NCBI GenBank assembly: GCA_031772625.1
Contig: CM062816.1
Location: 1,672,527,172 to 1,672,591,171 of the forward strand
Source: Pinus tabuliformis
Taxonomy: Eukaryota > Streptophyta > Pinopsida > Pinales > Pinaceae
Direction: 5' to 3'
DNA: 64,000 nucleotides
The translations under genes were made by a program, and so were the position numbers. Within the stretch, counting starts at the first letter, position 1. The number at the start of each line of letters is the position of its first letter. The notes beneath the pieces were generated by a model that was not told where the DNA came from, made no database searches, and worked only from the letters and a program-made list of their open reading frames with translations. Shown piece after piece: positions 12,300 to 24,598 of this stretch.

Positions 12300-13330
12300 A
12301 ACTATATATATAAACAATCTCATTAAGTAATTATTATTCACTTTTATTTATTCCAACATGTATAAATGTGCCTATTTTATAGATATCTTAAGTTTTAGGC
12401 AAACTTGCCATTGTTATTATGGTTATGTAATGTTGAATATAAACATATAGATACTTTTAGATTTGAAATAAACTTACATAATTCATGGCTAATTGTTAAT
12501 ATTGTTGTATAATGTTGAATATGACCTACCAATTGTTAATATTGTATAATGTTGAATATGACATACCAATATTTGAAATAGCTTTTGTTTCTCTATTATC
12601 ATCACTTTTATCATATTAGAGAGAGAAATGCACACTGCGAAAAAATAAAATAACAATGGGATTTATCTGGTTATTATTCATGTGATATATAGAAAATATA
12701 AATAATTGCATCTCATATCACATTAAATGAAAAGAATAGAAATCTACACATGCCTTAAACCTCTTCACATTACTCTATTTTTGTCGAGGGTTTCAATGGC
12801 TCTAGTCTTTTTCCTAACTGAATTTTGGCTCCTATGTGGAATCTAAGTCCTTAGTTCATATGTACTAAATGATTGCTAACATACATTTATGACAATTTAA
12901 TATCCTCTCCATATAAGTTGGATCTTAAATCCACCAATCAAAATGATAAGCTTCACTTGACAACAATAGAGAGAAAGAGAAAGAAAGCATCAACATTACT
13001 TGATTACCTAAAATTCAATATAAATTCTTTCTTCTTACGCTTATTCTGATCCAAGTGGATATTAGTGGTCATCCGCCTATTCCACTTGGACCCTCACCAT
13101 TGTTTCTTTCAGTTTTTCAGTTTCCTTAATTGTACCACAGTTTACTATTTTTGGCAGTTTTTCGGGTCCTCAACTTCCAGAGACATTTTGCAGTGCCCTG
13201 CTCTAGTGGACTGACAATGATATGACATTAAAATTTATTTAGCCCTAAGGCCCACACATTATTCTTTGAGGACCTCATGTTGAGGATCTAGACACATGAC
13301 TCTATTATTAGTGGTTGTGATATTAGTAGT
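12300..13330. other. AT-rich spacer, nothing recognised
   Basis: No coding frame of note. A short duplicated phrase (CCAATTGTTAATATTG... AATGTTGAATATGAC) recurs near 12490-12560. Confidence 0.4.
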
Positions 13331-13334
13331 TGTG

Positions 13335-13660
13335 ATGTTTAGGTATGTTCTCCATGGATATTATGATGAAGGTAGTATTAATGGTTTTGTATGTTATCTA
13401 TTGGTATTATGATGATTGTAGCATTAATGGTTATGCATGTTCTCTATTGATATTATGATGATTGAAGCATAAATGGTTATGTTTGGTCTCTATTGAATTT
13501 ATGATGATGATAGCAGTAAAGGATATGTATGTTGTCTATTGATATCATGACGATGATAGCTTTGATGGATAGGTATGTTTTCTATTGATATTACGATGTT
13601 GATAGCTTTGATGGATATGTATTATGATGATGGTAGTCATGATAGATGTGTCCCCTATGT
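13335..13660 (+). repeat. Degenerate minisatellite, roughly 60-bp unit
   Basis: About six diverged copies of a unit built around TATGTTCTCTATTGATATTATGATGATGATAGC followed by a variable ATTAATGGTTATG. Spacing is about 55-62 bases. The copies differ by many substitutions, so the array is old. Confidence 0.75.
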
Positions 13661-13810
13661 TACCTACTTGCATTAGTTCCGGTTCACAATGAAAAATGAT
13701 GCAAATGACTAGGTGATGTTGATGATGCTATTATGACAATGAATAACACTGAGAAACTTTGTTACTGATGATTATTGAGTATGGCAGGAAACCACCAGAG
13801 ACACTAACAT

Positions 13811-15663
13811 ATGATGAGTTGATGACACCTGGTTTGATGAAAATTTATATTTTGTCTTTGAAATTCTAAGTCAATTTTGAAACCTGCTATATATATGTTT
13901 ATCTATATTCTGATGATATGTTAGTGGTTGTAGGCACAGATTAGTTGCTTGGACAAATGACTCACATATGGGTGATGGGGTTGTACAATTGGATGGAATT
14001 GTATGGGAGGGGTGGGACAGTGTCCCTGATCTCACCCACTAGCACTCCCACCATGACTTGCACTGGAAAAGTTGAAACACCTTCACCTTGAAGATCACGA
14101 TGTCATGAGAGCAGGTCCCAAAGTTGGGTCACTCATGAAGATTTTACCAAGGGGCGCGCATCAAGACGGATTCCTTGATCCCTGACACCATTAGTCTCAC
14201 TATAGCAAGCAACCTAAGAGATGATAGTGGTCTCTGTCATTGCACCTATACTTTCCCCTCGTAGCCACTAAATTCTTGAAGAGCAAGTGGCGTGGCACCC
14301 TTGGAACTTCAAGGGAATTTCTTGAAGGGCACAACCAACTTGGCGCCCTTGGCATCACAAATAAATTGTTAGGTGTGACACCCTTGGAACTTCAAGGGAA
14401 TTTTTTGAAAGGCGCGACCAAACTTGACACTGTTGGAATCATTAAAAATAAATATAATCAAGATATGAAAACCAGGTAAACACACTGCAATCAAAATGAT
14501 GTTAGAAACCGAGATAATTAAATCAAGAATAAAACTTGGGTTAAGAGGATCATAGGAAGAAATAAAATATTTTACCTTAAAAACTCTACCCTTCCCATGT
14601 TGGAAAATATTAGATAGATAATGTAATTTAATTAGGTAAAAAGGGAAAGAGGGACATAAATGTGAGGATAAATATTAATCCTAAAATAATTAAACCTAAT
14701 TAAGAGAAGAGGGTGGTGAATTAAAAAAATATTTATAGATTAAATTTTAGAGAAATTTAGAGAACCTCCATGTGGAAACAACCAAAATAAGAATATTCAT
14801 CTAAGAGATAACTTGAGTTAAATTAGGGAGTAGATAGGAGATCAAATCTTGACTTATCAATTAACTTCAGTAATAAACACAAATTAAGGAGTAAAAGGGG
14901 ATCAAGAAACAACTAGAAGAAGAAATAGGAATCTTGTTGAGGTGAGAAAAAATATTATTTTTAAATTAAAATCTAAGTAAAAAAAATTGGAGATCCTTGA
15001 TGAGAGAATGACACATGGGCGGGTGAATAATCAAACTATTGAATTATCAAAAATAATTAATTATGCATGAAATGCCCAGTGTCACCTATGAGGGCTCCTA
15101 TAAAAGAAGGGTCAGGCCATGAGAGAAGGGACTTTTCTGGACCCTATTGTTGGATGGATGAGACTATGTTAGAGTAGTGACTACGAGCTATAGTGAGTTG
15201 GTGAGGTAGAAGACTTTAGAGAGGGAACTCTTGAGCCAAAGAGTGCTCTCCTCTACTAGCTAATACATTCCTTCATTGTACAACCCCATTGCAGCTCGGG
15301 GGTCTGCGGGGAAGGAGAGTACCCAAGGAGTAGGCTGGGAGGTCAACCGTTGGGTCATTGCATTCGGATTAAGCACGTTGACATTCACACTTGGAGGCAA
15401 CCAACAACAAAGGAGGGAAAATAGCGGCAAGTCAAGTTGAATCTCGTCTCCTGGTGAATGGTACCTATGTTTTTATAATATTATTTTGTATGACTTCCTT
15501 ATGGTTTTAGTTAATAACATGTAAATTAGATGATATGTTCAATAAAGTGAAATTCAGGAAAGTTTTATATCATGTTTAATAATTTTGAGTTCCCAATGCT
15601 ATTTTCTTATGGTTGTGTTTTTAGTATTTAAAAAAAAAAAAAATTATAACATTGGTCCTTACA
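13811..15663 (+). mobile_element. LTR copy 1 (5' LTR position) of a Ty3/gypsy family
   Basis: About 1.85 kb nearly identical in sequence and orientation to 36381-38246. By eye the first 230 bases differ at about a dozen positions. It starts near CATATGATGAGTTGATGACACC and ends GGTCCTTACA, followed after two bases by a primer-binding site, so this copy stands in the 5' position. It contains a ~90-bp internal duplication (CCCTTGGAACTTCAAGGGAA at about 14299 and 14388). The exact left edge is uncertain by about 20 bases, because both copies share a little similarity further left. No flanking target duplication was found. Confidence 0.85.
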
Positions 15664-15665
15664 CT

Positions 15666-15677
15666 TGGTATCAGAGC
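15666..15677 (+). other. Primer-binding site for initiator-Met tRNA
   Basis: TGGTATCAGAGC, complementary to the 3' end of plant initiator-methionine tRNA, lies two bases after the LTR end. It shows that LTR copy 1 is a 5' LTR. No gag frame follows, so the internal region was lost or replaced directly downstream. Confidence 0.9.
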
Positions 15678-16912
15678 TATGTTGAACCTTTGAGACCTAT
15701 GGGCTCATGCATGCATGACTAGTTTTGTTAAAAATCTACCACATTCTACCCTAAAGTTATAAGAATAAAATGCAAATAATTATAAACAGAAACACGAGTA
15801 CTTCATATATTTGATTTGAATATAAGAACAACTCTGACACAATATGAATGTCTAAATGGCATAAGGATTCAAAAAGCTTTAAACTTGCTTCAAATGTTAT
15901 CCTTTAGAATAATAACACATATAGACATACTACTTCTTATGAAAAAAAAATTACAAAATTTCCAAACCAAAATAAACAACTACATTATATTAAATCTTAA
16001 TAATTCTATATAATATAATATTAGTATTTCTATATTTCATTTATATGTGAGAAATAATTAAATTCCAAAATTTTATTATTTTCTAAACAAATTGAATTAT
16101 AATTATATTTGTAAAAATATTTTATAATTCTAAATTATTTAAATAAATAAAAATATAAAAACCATATAACTTAGAATGGAATTCCATTTTGCCGCACATG
16201 TGATGGCTTCCTTTTGAAAGAACGAAGAAGACAGGTGATTTCTTCTTCTGGATAACAAAGTAATAAATCATATAAATACATGCTTGCATCTAGTATAGGG
16301 TTGTGAATCAAATTCTATGCCACTGGTATAATACAATGTTCACAATGACTTTGACATCGAGATTAGAGAAATAACATGCATGTAACATGGGCCTAATTTT
16401 ATTGGTGTAATAAAGATCCATGTCAAAAAAAAAAAGTTTCCAGGAAAAACCTCGAACGCTGGTTCGACCTCGAATTATTTCTACTTCGCTGCTCTTATTT
16501 GCTTAAATCGAAGGCCATTTTTATAACTCGGCCTGTGACGTTTATTTGTAACACCAGTTCCATTTAACTGGCTGTGATTGTTAACCAGATGGAATTGTTA
16601 GAGATAACCACCCGCATGCATGAGTTAAGATGAGTTATTAGTTGAGTTGTTCAGACAATTAAATTCAGATGTCAATGAAGTGTTAGTAATGTGCGTGTGA
16701 TATGTCCAGCGATGCTTAGTGAGTTTGAATAATGTGCGTGTTATAAAGAGAATGGCCTCAGAACCAAATCTTTCTGATAATCATTGTTGATAAATACACC
16801 ATTAAACAGAATTACCTTCCATTGCGGATCTTGTATTTGGGGATATGGTGTTTCAGAGATATCGTATTTGGGGTCACATTCCCACCTATTTTTCATTATT
16901 TGTAGATGTTTT
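15678..16912. other. Non-coding sequence between PBS and MULE
   Basis: AT-rich to about 16400, then more mixed sequence. No gag or host exon is recognisable. The last bases are the target site of the MULE. Confidence 0.4.
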
Positions 16913-16921
16913 ATAACTTAC
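16913..16921 (+). repeat. 9-bp target site duplication (left) of the MULE
   Basis: ATAACTTAC directly precedes the left terminal inverted repeat. The identical 9 bases in direct orientation directly follow the right repeat at 30986-30994. A 9-bp duplication is the hallmark of Mutator-superfamily insertion. Confidence 0.93.
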
Positions 16922-17291
16922 GGCCAGAACTAACCAACCTGCCATAGGGTATTAAATGCCCGTATGTCAGGCAGGTCAAAGTATGGATGTCGAATGGGTC
17001 CATCTTCCATGCATCCTCATTCCGGCGAACGCATACGGGACTTTCCGGGAACGCTGGCCCACGATCAACGCGCTGGCACTGGGACCCAGCCTCAAACAAC
17101 CACCTCGTCTCCCGCCCAAAATTCAACTTTCATTTTCGAATGCCGATTCCTGGTTCGCACCTGCTCTGCTAATCCTCTGCTCCCATCTGCGCCTGCTCTG
17201 CGCACCCTCTGCAACAGCGATCGCGTTCCCAAACATCCCCTGCGACCGTGGGACCCTCTGCGCATCCTCTGGAACGATCTACGCAACCTCT
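16922..17291 (+). repeat. Left terminal inverted repeat of the MULE (370 bp)
   Basis: It aligns without gaps to the reverse complement of 30616-30985, with about 16 mismatches. The inner third is rich in CCTCTGC/CTGCTCTGC/CTCTGCGC phrases. These recur often enough that they could be an array of transposase-binding sites, although that is inference. The repeat is markedly more GC-rich than the sequence around it. Confidence 0.95.
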
Positions 17292-17462
17292 AGAATTCTT
17301 GAAAGTTTTTCTTTGCCAAAGTAATAAGCTTCAATAGATTTTAGTATTGCACAGGGAAAGTTTGTGGTTATATTGTCCATGAAGGTCATCCCCGATGCCC
17401 TGTCTGTGGTTTGTAGTATGATGGATGCATTACCAAGTTTTAATGAAATACTACAATTTCAG

Positions 17463-18618
17463 GAATCTCTTCGCAGGATCAGTCAAAGTGGTTTGAGCCA
17501 TACTCAATGACAATAGGGCAGGACCCAAACCATGCATATTCTGGTTTAGGATTGAGCATGGCAAAGCGTTTTGTTGAACGAGTGGGTGGTTTTATTGGAG
17601 TAAAGTCTATAAATGGCAAGGATAGCACTTTTTGTTTGTTGATTCCCTATCCTATGGTACTGGATCATAGTTGTGGAGGAACAAATGCTGCAGTGGACGT
17701 TTATAAAATCAATACAACAGATTGCAAATCAGCATCCAATTTCCAGGATGAACTCAGCAGTTCATCTCAGATAGAGTCCAGAGTTCATAGTGTTCGAACC
17801 ATCAAGTCAAAGAGTCCCCTATCGCAGGATCCTAGCTCCCGCAGACGAGTTTTGCTTGTCGAAGATACATTAATCAATAGAGTAAGTTGGTACCTGGATT
17901 GAGCCTATTTTCTTCAATTGCCCTCTTAGGCTAGTACATTTTTCCCTAGAAGGCTTATTTCCCAAAAAATTGGTGTCAATATATCATTCATTGTTTTCCT
18001 AAATCTTTGTCCATGTCAGATAATTTTGTGGAAAGTGCTTGAAAACCTTAACCTTCACTGTGAAGAAGCTGAAAATGGATTTTTTCAAGCAGGGCAGAAC
18101 TTATGATCTTGTGTTAATGGACAAAGAGATGCCTGTCATGGATGGACATGAGGTAAATAAGTTTTAACTCATTGGATCTGTAGGTTTTTTTCATTTTGGC
18201 TGGTTGTGATTTTTTAATTTAATCATCTCTGTTCTCATATAGCACAATACTTTTTATTGTGGGTTCACATTTCGATTCATTCTTACCCTGGAAAAGACTG
18301 GCTTTTATGTCAGGCTACAAGACAATTAAGATCCATGGGAGTTAAGACACCAATTATTGCACTCACTGGAAATGCTTTGCAATCTGATAAAGACCTCTTC
18401 TTTGAGGCTGGTGTGGATGATTTTCAGACAAAGGTATGTATTACCTGTCCAACATATTCTTCAGGCTTGATTTTTCCTTCCGATGTTGTGCATTATTTCT
18501 GAGTTATATTTTGTTCCTAAATTTTCTTTCCCCTTTGCAGCCTCTATCTAGAGACAAACTTGTTCAATTACTAGCTCGTTATGGCGTTGAGAGCTGTGCT
18601 GGCAACATAAGGGGTTGA
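17463..18618 (+). pseudogene. Captured 3' end of a hybrid histidine kinase (ATPase G-box plus receiver domain)
   Basis: Four exons with canonical splice sites: 17463-17881, 18020-18152, 18314-18433 and 18541-18618. Exon 1 encodes the end of the HATPase domain (AYSGLGLSMAKRFVERVGG, the G2 box) and then RRRVLLVEDTLINR, the start of a receiver domain. Exon 2 carries LVLMDKEMPVMDGHE, with the phospho-acceptor Asp in LMD. Exons 3-4 give TPIIALTGNAL (the conserved Thr) and VDDFQTKPLSRDKL (the conserved Lys). A small deletion after ENG in exon 2 shifts the frame and gives an in-frame stop, so the fragment is dead. The N-terminal sensor and the phospho-accepting His are missing. In its source gene it would relay phosphate in a two-component pathway. 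The hormone class of the parent kinase cannot be told. Introns are retained, so capture was from DNA, not cDNA. Confidence 0.88.
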
Positions 18619-20157
18619 AAAGGCCATGCAACTTCATTGTATTATACTCATGTCCTTGTGGAAAAAGGCATAGTAAGCCAAATAACAGCAGGACAATGAG
18701 TTTTCAACTTTTTAGTGGAGCCATTTCTCCATTTTGCTGAAAGTGCTTCCAATTTCTGGAACCTTTTTGCAGTGTATAGGATTGGGCAGAGTCCAGATAA
18801 TGTAATTATATTTACTTACAGTTTTGTAGACAGTGCTTGATAATGGTCTGTGGTAAAATATTTTTTTGGGAAAAAGAGCCCCTGAATTTTCTCCGGAATG
18901 CTCATGCAAAGTTCCTGCAAACTCCGACATAGGTGGCATGCACAATTTGCATCCCAGTATGACAAAAGTTGAAGCTCAATAGATCATATGTTACCGATTT
19001 TTTCATTCAGGCAACCTGCAAATTCATCCTGTTTATTCAAAATATGTTTTTGGATCTTCTTGCAGTTGGGAGTGGATGAACGAGTACTTCCGTTTTCACT
19101 TTCTTTTTTCAAATTTATTTCCTTTTCTTCTAATAAGATAACTTATACATATGAAGCATGTAAAATCAAGATTCTGATCTTTATTTTTAGAAAAATGATA
19201 AATTGACCATGGTGATTTATAGTATGGTTTCAAGTCTTTTCTCAGTGTACGATATATGAAAGAACAGTATGGTTCTCTACCCTAATTTTGCACAATGAAT
19301 CCAACTATTTGAGAATTTTAACTAAACAGTCATCTGTCATGGTGTTTAGTAAATGGATGCTCAACTGTGAATGGTTATACAGAGCAAGGGCTACAGTCAA
19401 ATGACACAGTTGAGTTATCAAAGATTAAGGTATACAAAAACCTAAGCTGCTGTGATTGATAAAGATAATTTTGAATTTGAGAAATTTACTAAAAAGATTG
19501 AGACATACTCTTCCGAGCACCAGAGACCTTGATGAGATTTACACATGAAAGCTGAGTAAACATGCTTGTAAAAAATGGTCTAAACAATCATATGATTCTA
19601 ATAATTTGTAAAATGGCTTCAAAATAGTGTCTGAGGACCCTTTTTTTTAACCATAAACTAGAAATGATGAAATGTGACCCCATTTTGAAGGGAGAGATAT
19701 CTCAGCTAGGGTGCTGAATTATCTTTTCTTCTTTTAATAATATTCAATGTAATGGTAACTTTATGTTACAAATCCGATCCCTTTTTTCTTCTATTGACTT
19801 TGTTTACACATGATGTACCACATTTAAAAAAAAAAGTCATATTGACTTCGTTTCCACATTATGTACCATGTTGGAAACTGCCATTCTCACTTTATCGATT
19901 TGTGAACGGTGAAAGGCTTTCCATGTGATGGTAAATATTGCAGTAGCCCAATAAACCACCGTGGGGCATGAAAAGGCAAGGCTAAATTCAAAGTATTTAC
20001 AGAGAGAAGCATTTGAATCTTAAACATTTATAAAATGGGAAAAAAAGTGACTTGTGAACAGTGAAAGGTTGCTAATATTGCAGCCCAACAAATCACAATG
20101 GGCAATAGTGGGAAGGCTAAATTCAAGGTTGCCAAAACTTGAATGATGATGGATGTT
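18619..20157. other. MULE interior: probable 3' flank of the captured kinase
   Basis: No coding frame is recognised. It probably holds the kinase 3' UTR and flank. A phrase around GTGAACGGTGAAAGGC...GCAAGGCTAAATTCAA (about 19903-19990) is repeated in diverged form at about 20053-20130. Confidence 0.4.
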
Positions 20158-20325
20158 GATGTTAAAAGGGGATCTGTGAACAGTGAAGATTTCTCATATG
20201 ATGTTAAAAGGGGATCTGTGAACAGTGAAGATTTCTCATATGATGTTAAAAGGGGATCTGTGAACAGTGAAGATTTCTCATATGATGTTAAAAGGGGATC
20301 TGTGAACAGTGAATATTTCTCATAC
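20158..20325 (+). repeat. 42-bp minisatellite, four copies
   Basis: The unit starts GATGTTAAAAGGGGATCTGT and is repeated at 20158, 20200, 20242 and 20284. The first three copies are identical and the fourth has two changes. The length is a multiple of three, so it reads as a 14-residue repeat (DVKRGSVNSEDFSY), but there is no gene around it. Confidence 0.95.
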
Positions 20326-22477
20326 GATTGTTACCATCTTTCAAAAGTAAAGTGAAGGTGTTTAATCTAATTCAGTTTTGAGAAAGACAAATAAATTAGG
20401 CAGCTTAGGCCAGTTGAAAAGTTATTATTATTGAAAAAATGGATTAAAATCTGTTAATTGATTAATTTCACAGAATGCTAAATTAACCCATTTCAGAGGG
20501 GCCTACTAAAGAGCTTGAGGTTCAGGAACTATAGTCTGCAACTTAACCGTAAGGATGCAGTCTTTAATATGGTATTCAGGATTTGACAATAGAAACAGGT
20601 TGGTCAAATTGATAACTCGGTTATTCCTACAGATCCAGGTCTTGCAGCCTTGCACTGCATGATACTCACAACTTTTGTTAATTCATTAGAAACCTAAACA
20701 TAAAAACCCCCCTGTTGGTTTTCTCATGCTTGGGAAATGCCAGCCAAATGGATCCTGGGCTTCTATAATCCAAGCCCAAATCATGTTCTTAGAGGGGTTA
20801 CAACTGACAAACTCTCCAACAAGGTTATGGCTGCCTGCTTCATAAAGTATCCTTATATTCATCAGAAGAAATTTTAACTTGAGGATGAACAATGCAAACC
20901 AAAATATGGCCCTGCAGTAACCTTGGGGACAAAGTTGCAGGCCTTCTTGGGTGCCCATCTTCTCCAAGGTCATCTCAAGGGCCGGGCAGCTGATTGGAAA
21001 GGCATACCTACTGACACTTGAACTAAATGCACAGTAAGACCAGCAGATCTAAAGCATGCAAAACACAATAACAATGAAATCAGGAATAAATTCGACAGGA
21101 CTACGAACAAACCCTCCTAGGTCATGATCCCCACCAGAGGTTGTTCATTACTTAGAAAATTTGAAAAAGCTTATAAAAAATGATGAAGACAATCCTGGAT
21201 TTTGGCTTTAGCTTGTGGGTGGAAACTTCATTGATTAAATTGTTCATGTTCTTTGATTGGCTCTTTTATTAACAATGTTTTCCAAATTTGCAAGGCCTGA
21301 AGCTTTTCCTCATATTGTATCTGAGAATTTGACAAAGGTATTTATGGTCTGATTACATCTGGATTGCTTTTTTCGGTAGTCTCTTGTTTTCCTAGATCTT
21401 TTGCTTCCATGGTGATTCTTCCCTCTGGATTTCAATCGATGTTGTTGCAGAAGAGCTAACTAGCTCATTTCCTAGGTATTTTGATTTTTCCCACCAGACT
21501 CTTCTTCCTCACTTTGTGAAACCACTCAGGTATGTGGTAATGCAAAATTTTCCTTCTGTTTGTTGCAACCTTTTTGGACACTTAGCCATCTGATTGTCTG
21601 TTCTTTTTTTTTGTGATATCTTGCATCTAAAAGGCATATTTTTATAACCTACACGCTGCCTACAGCAAGCCCCATCACACTTAAGGATTACACTATCCAG
21701 CAATCCGCAGAGCCTCAAACCATCCTTGAGCTTACATTTGTCAGGAAGAATGCAATTATCCAAGTATTACCAACTACCATGCCAAAGATGTAAGGGAAGT
21801 CTTACCCACACAGGGGTTGTGTATATGACATGGAAATTGGATCAAAGTCTGGAAATGTTGGTTTCATAAAACGACCAGGTGTACTTTTGACCCATGGTTC
21901 TTCCAAGATTAGCTTTCTGCCTTTTGGGTTCTGAAAATAGTATATGAAGAAAACCTTTGGCACATAAGTTTACCACAATGTCTATAGATCAGTTTGCAAC
22001 AATTTAGACCACAAGTGCTGAACAGCTTGGCTAGAAGCCATTGAAACAACAGACCAAGGCTCTTTCCTGTCTCAGGTCATCCTGGAATAAACTTGCGCCA
22101 CTGGAGAGAGTTTATAAGTTAGTGACAAGAGGGTTAGTCCAAGGACCAAGACTCCTAGCATTTCAATACACACAGACCATGGACACACAAACATGGCTTT
22201 TTCATATTTTCATGAACCAGATGTTTGGATGGAATTATGCACGTGGAACATTACCCTAAAAGTGACACATCTCTGAAATGGAAAAATGTCTGCTAAGTGG
22301 TTTGGGTGATAGGTATTGGTTTGTCTTATAAGTGCTATTCTACCAAAGCCTAAAGGGGTGAATGCCACATGGATCAAAACGTAAAATAGGTCACATAGGT
22401 GAAGGAAATATCAGTATCACCTCCTTAACCAATGGATCCAGCACATTGAAATGTCTGGGCTGCTTAGGCCAAAAACG
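20326..22477. other. MULE interior, unassigned
   Basis: No domain is recognised on either strand. Short frames such as 20686-20973 and 21509-21763 (minus) and 22041-22259 (plus) show no family signature. Confidence 0.35.
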
Positions 22478-22689
22478 CCTATTTTTTTGATAGTTGGTGC
22501 TATATATTGCAGCAATTGATGTGCAGGGTTGACTGCTGAAGCTTGTTGTGTGATAAATATGCATCATGACATGGGTTTATATTCCTATTTTTTTGATAGT
22601 TGGTGCTATATATTGCAGCAATTGATGTGCAGGGTTGACTGCTGAAGCTTGTTGTGTGATAAATATGCATCATGACATGGGTTTATATT
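22478..22689 (+). repeat. Perfect 106-bp tandem duplication
   Basis: 22478-22583 and 22584-22689 appear identical. A third copy of about 70 bases of the unit (from TTTTTTTGATAGTTGGTG to GCTTG) occurs at about 23570-23638 with one change. Confidence 0.93.
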
Positions 22690-22731
22690 CTGAAGACCCA
22701 ACCCTATTACTGAAGTTTCTCCTCAAGTGGT

Positions 22732-22799
22732 TGCCATGCTTAAATAATATGTTACTACTGTGAGGAACTAATGGACTAATGCTGCTCTGCAAGTACTAG
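22732..22799 (+). repeat. 68-bp direct repeat, left copy
   Basis: A 68-base sequence starting TGCCATGCTTAAATAATA and ending GCAAGTACTAG is identical to 27656-27723 in the same orientation. The two copies bracket 4.86 kb that contains the transposase gene. Confidence 0.93.
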
Positions 22800-24598
22800 T
22801 GCTGGCAGTCTTGTTATGCAAATTTTCATATCTAGAGTAGTTATTCTTCCAGGTCAAATTGTTATCCTTTGTCTAATTGGCATTCTTCCAAAAGAATGCA
22901 ATATGAAAAGATTATTGTTGCTATTTTATGTCTATGAAATAATCAGACAAAATGAGATCCACTTTCTGTGTACCTGCAGTCCAGGATACAAAATCAATTT
23001 CATCCTATTTTGAGTTAATTTCTGGATGGAAATGTTGTTTGATATTTGTATACCAGTGTGTCATGTGAATAGAGCTATTGGAGGAGACCAATTTAAATTA
23101 TTAATGTCAAATAAATAGATTAGTTAAATTTTATGAATGTGGATTTTAAGGGTTGGATATAAAATTTTGGGTTGTTTTGGATGCTGTATACCAGCGTGAA
23201 TAGAGCCATTGGAGGAGACTGATTGAAATGATTAGTTTCAAATTAAAAAAAAAATCATGGTGTTTTCTGTCTGTGCGAGGAAGCGGGAAAAAACTTCAGT
23301 CTATTGCAAACCTGACATCTCTTTTCAGATTTGTATCATCAATAAATAGAATTTATTGACCCAATGTCGAAGGGAAGTGATGCTTATCCTTTCTATATTT
23401 TCCTATGGAATTTGTAGATTGGGATTTGGTGATACAATGTTCTGTATGTAACATATGCTTAATATCCTGATTGTAAACTTTAAAGGCTTGTTTTGTGTAA
23501 GAGAAGATGAACTTGAGAATGTGCTTCCACGATCAGCTTTGGGTTGCTTATTTAGAGTTGAGATCAGATTTTTTTGATAGTTGGTGCTATATATTGCAGC
23601 AATTGATGTGCAGGGTTGACTGCTGAAGCTTGCTGTGTGAAGCAAATTAATATGCTCAGAGTGTCTGGATGCAAATTATATCGAGATTTGTTCAGGATGC
23701 AATTCTGCATGCATAAATAAGATCTCAATGGCTGTATTAGGATGCTAGTTCACCAATTTTCACCAATTTACATTGAAATTCATTTTGAATTGAAGCAACA
23801 TGCCAAAATAACATCTACAATAATGAGCCAGCCTGATATATCAGAGTTCCAATTCTGCCTTTATGTACAATACACTATACTATTATCCAAAAAGGATGTA
23901 TCAAGCTTATAGTAGCAAAAAGGCAAAAAACCTTTTCCTTGAGTTTGTTAGAGTTCAGCCAACATTTACACTGAGATTTTATATGCTTTGAGTTCAACAA
24001 AAAGATTTCAATAGCTCAATACAATAACCATACAAAATTGAAATTAGATAATGTTGTACATATCCAAAAACATTTTCAACCCATCATGCACACAACATGT
24101 TCTTGGATTAGGAGATCCCTTTATAGGGTTATGCCCATATTATATCCATGAATACTCATTAGCTCGAATATTTGTCATCTCGACATTGATTGCTGGCACT
24201 TTGATTGTTCTCTTCACCCGTTATTTCCTGTATAGAGTGCAAGCGGCGATACAATCCGACTGGTTGTACAATAGGGGGCATCACCCTAGGGTGTGGAAGC
24301 AAAATTTTATGGGTTGAAATAGGTTGCCCAATGAATGAATTTGGTGCAATTGGTGGAAACAACTAGGGGGTTCGATGATCAAACGAGAGAGGTGGATGTG
24401 GTGAATCAAATGGAAAATGAATCAATGAACCCCCCATATTTGGATCCACATTATTCTCATGAAATAAACGAACTTGGCAACTTGAAGTATGATGAGATGT
24501 GGATTCTTCAGCTGTAACAAAAAAAAAACACATTGTTATGCAATTGCATTGAAGGAAATGAAGATAATGATATTTTGAATTTCACATAAAATGATACA
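22800..24598. other. MULE interior downstream of the transposase gene
   Basis: Non-coding as far as I can tell. It includes a diverged duplication (GTATACCAG..GTGAATAGAGC.ATTGGAGGAGAC) at about 23048 and 23187. A short + frame at 24051-24317 has a hydrophobic stretch but no recognisable family. Confidence 0.35.

Noticed and set aside
15660..15685. tRNA gene fragment at GGTATCAGAGC
   Set aside because: It is the primer-binding site next to an LTR end. No cloverleaf can be formed around it. The same holds for 38724 and 43671.
16911..17324. Several overlapping ORFs of 60-120 codons in both directions within the TIR, mirrored at 30461-31035
   Set aside because: They are shadows of the same GC-rich inverted repeat read on both strands. 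They have no domain and no codon-level conservation, and their similarity is explained by TIR identity.
17463..18618. A functional histidine-kinase or response-regulator gene
   Set aside because: Only the 3' exons are present. The receiver has a frameshifting deletion and the segment lies inside MULE TIRs.
20143..20355. 42-bp repeats as a CRISPR array or a coding repeat protein
   Set aside because: The repeats are directly tandem with no spacers, and the genome is eukaryotic. The 70-codon ORF consists almost only of the repeat and has no gene context.
24051..24317. Plus-strand ORF with a hydrophobic stretch
   Set aside because: No homology that I recognise and no conserved context. The hydrophobic run can arise from AT-rich sequence.
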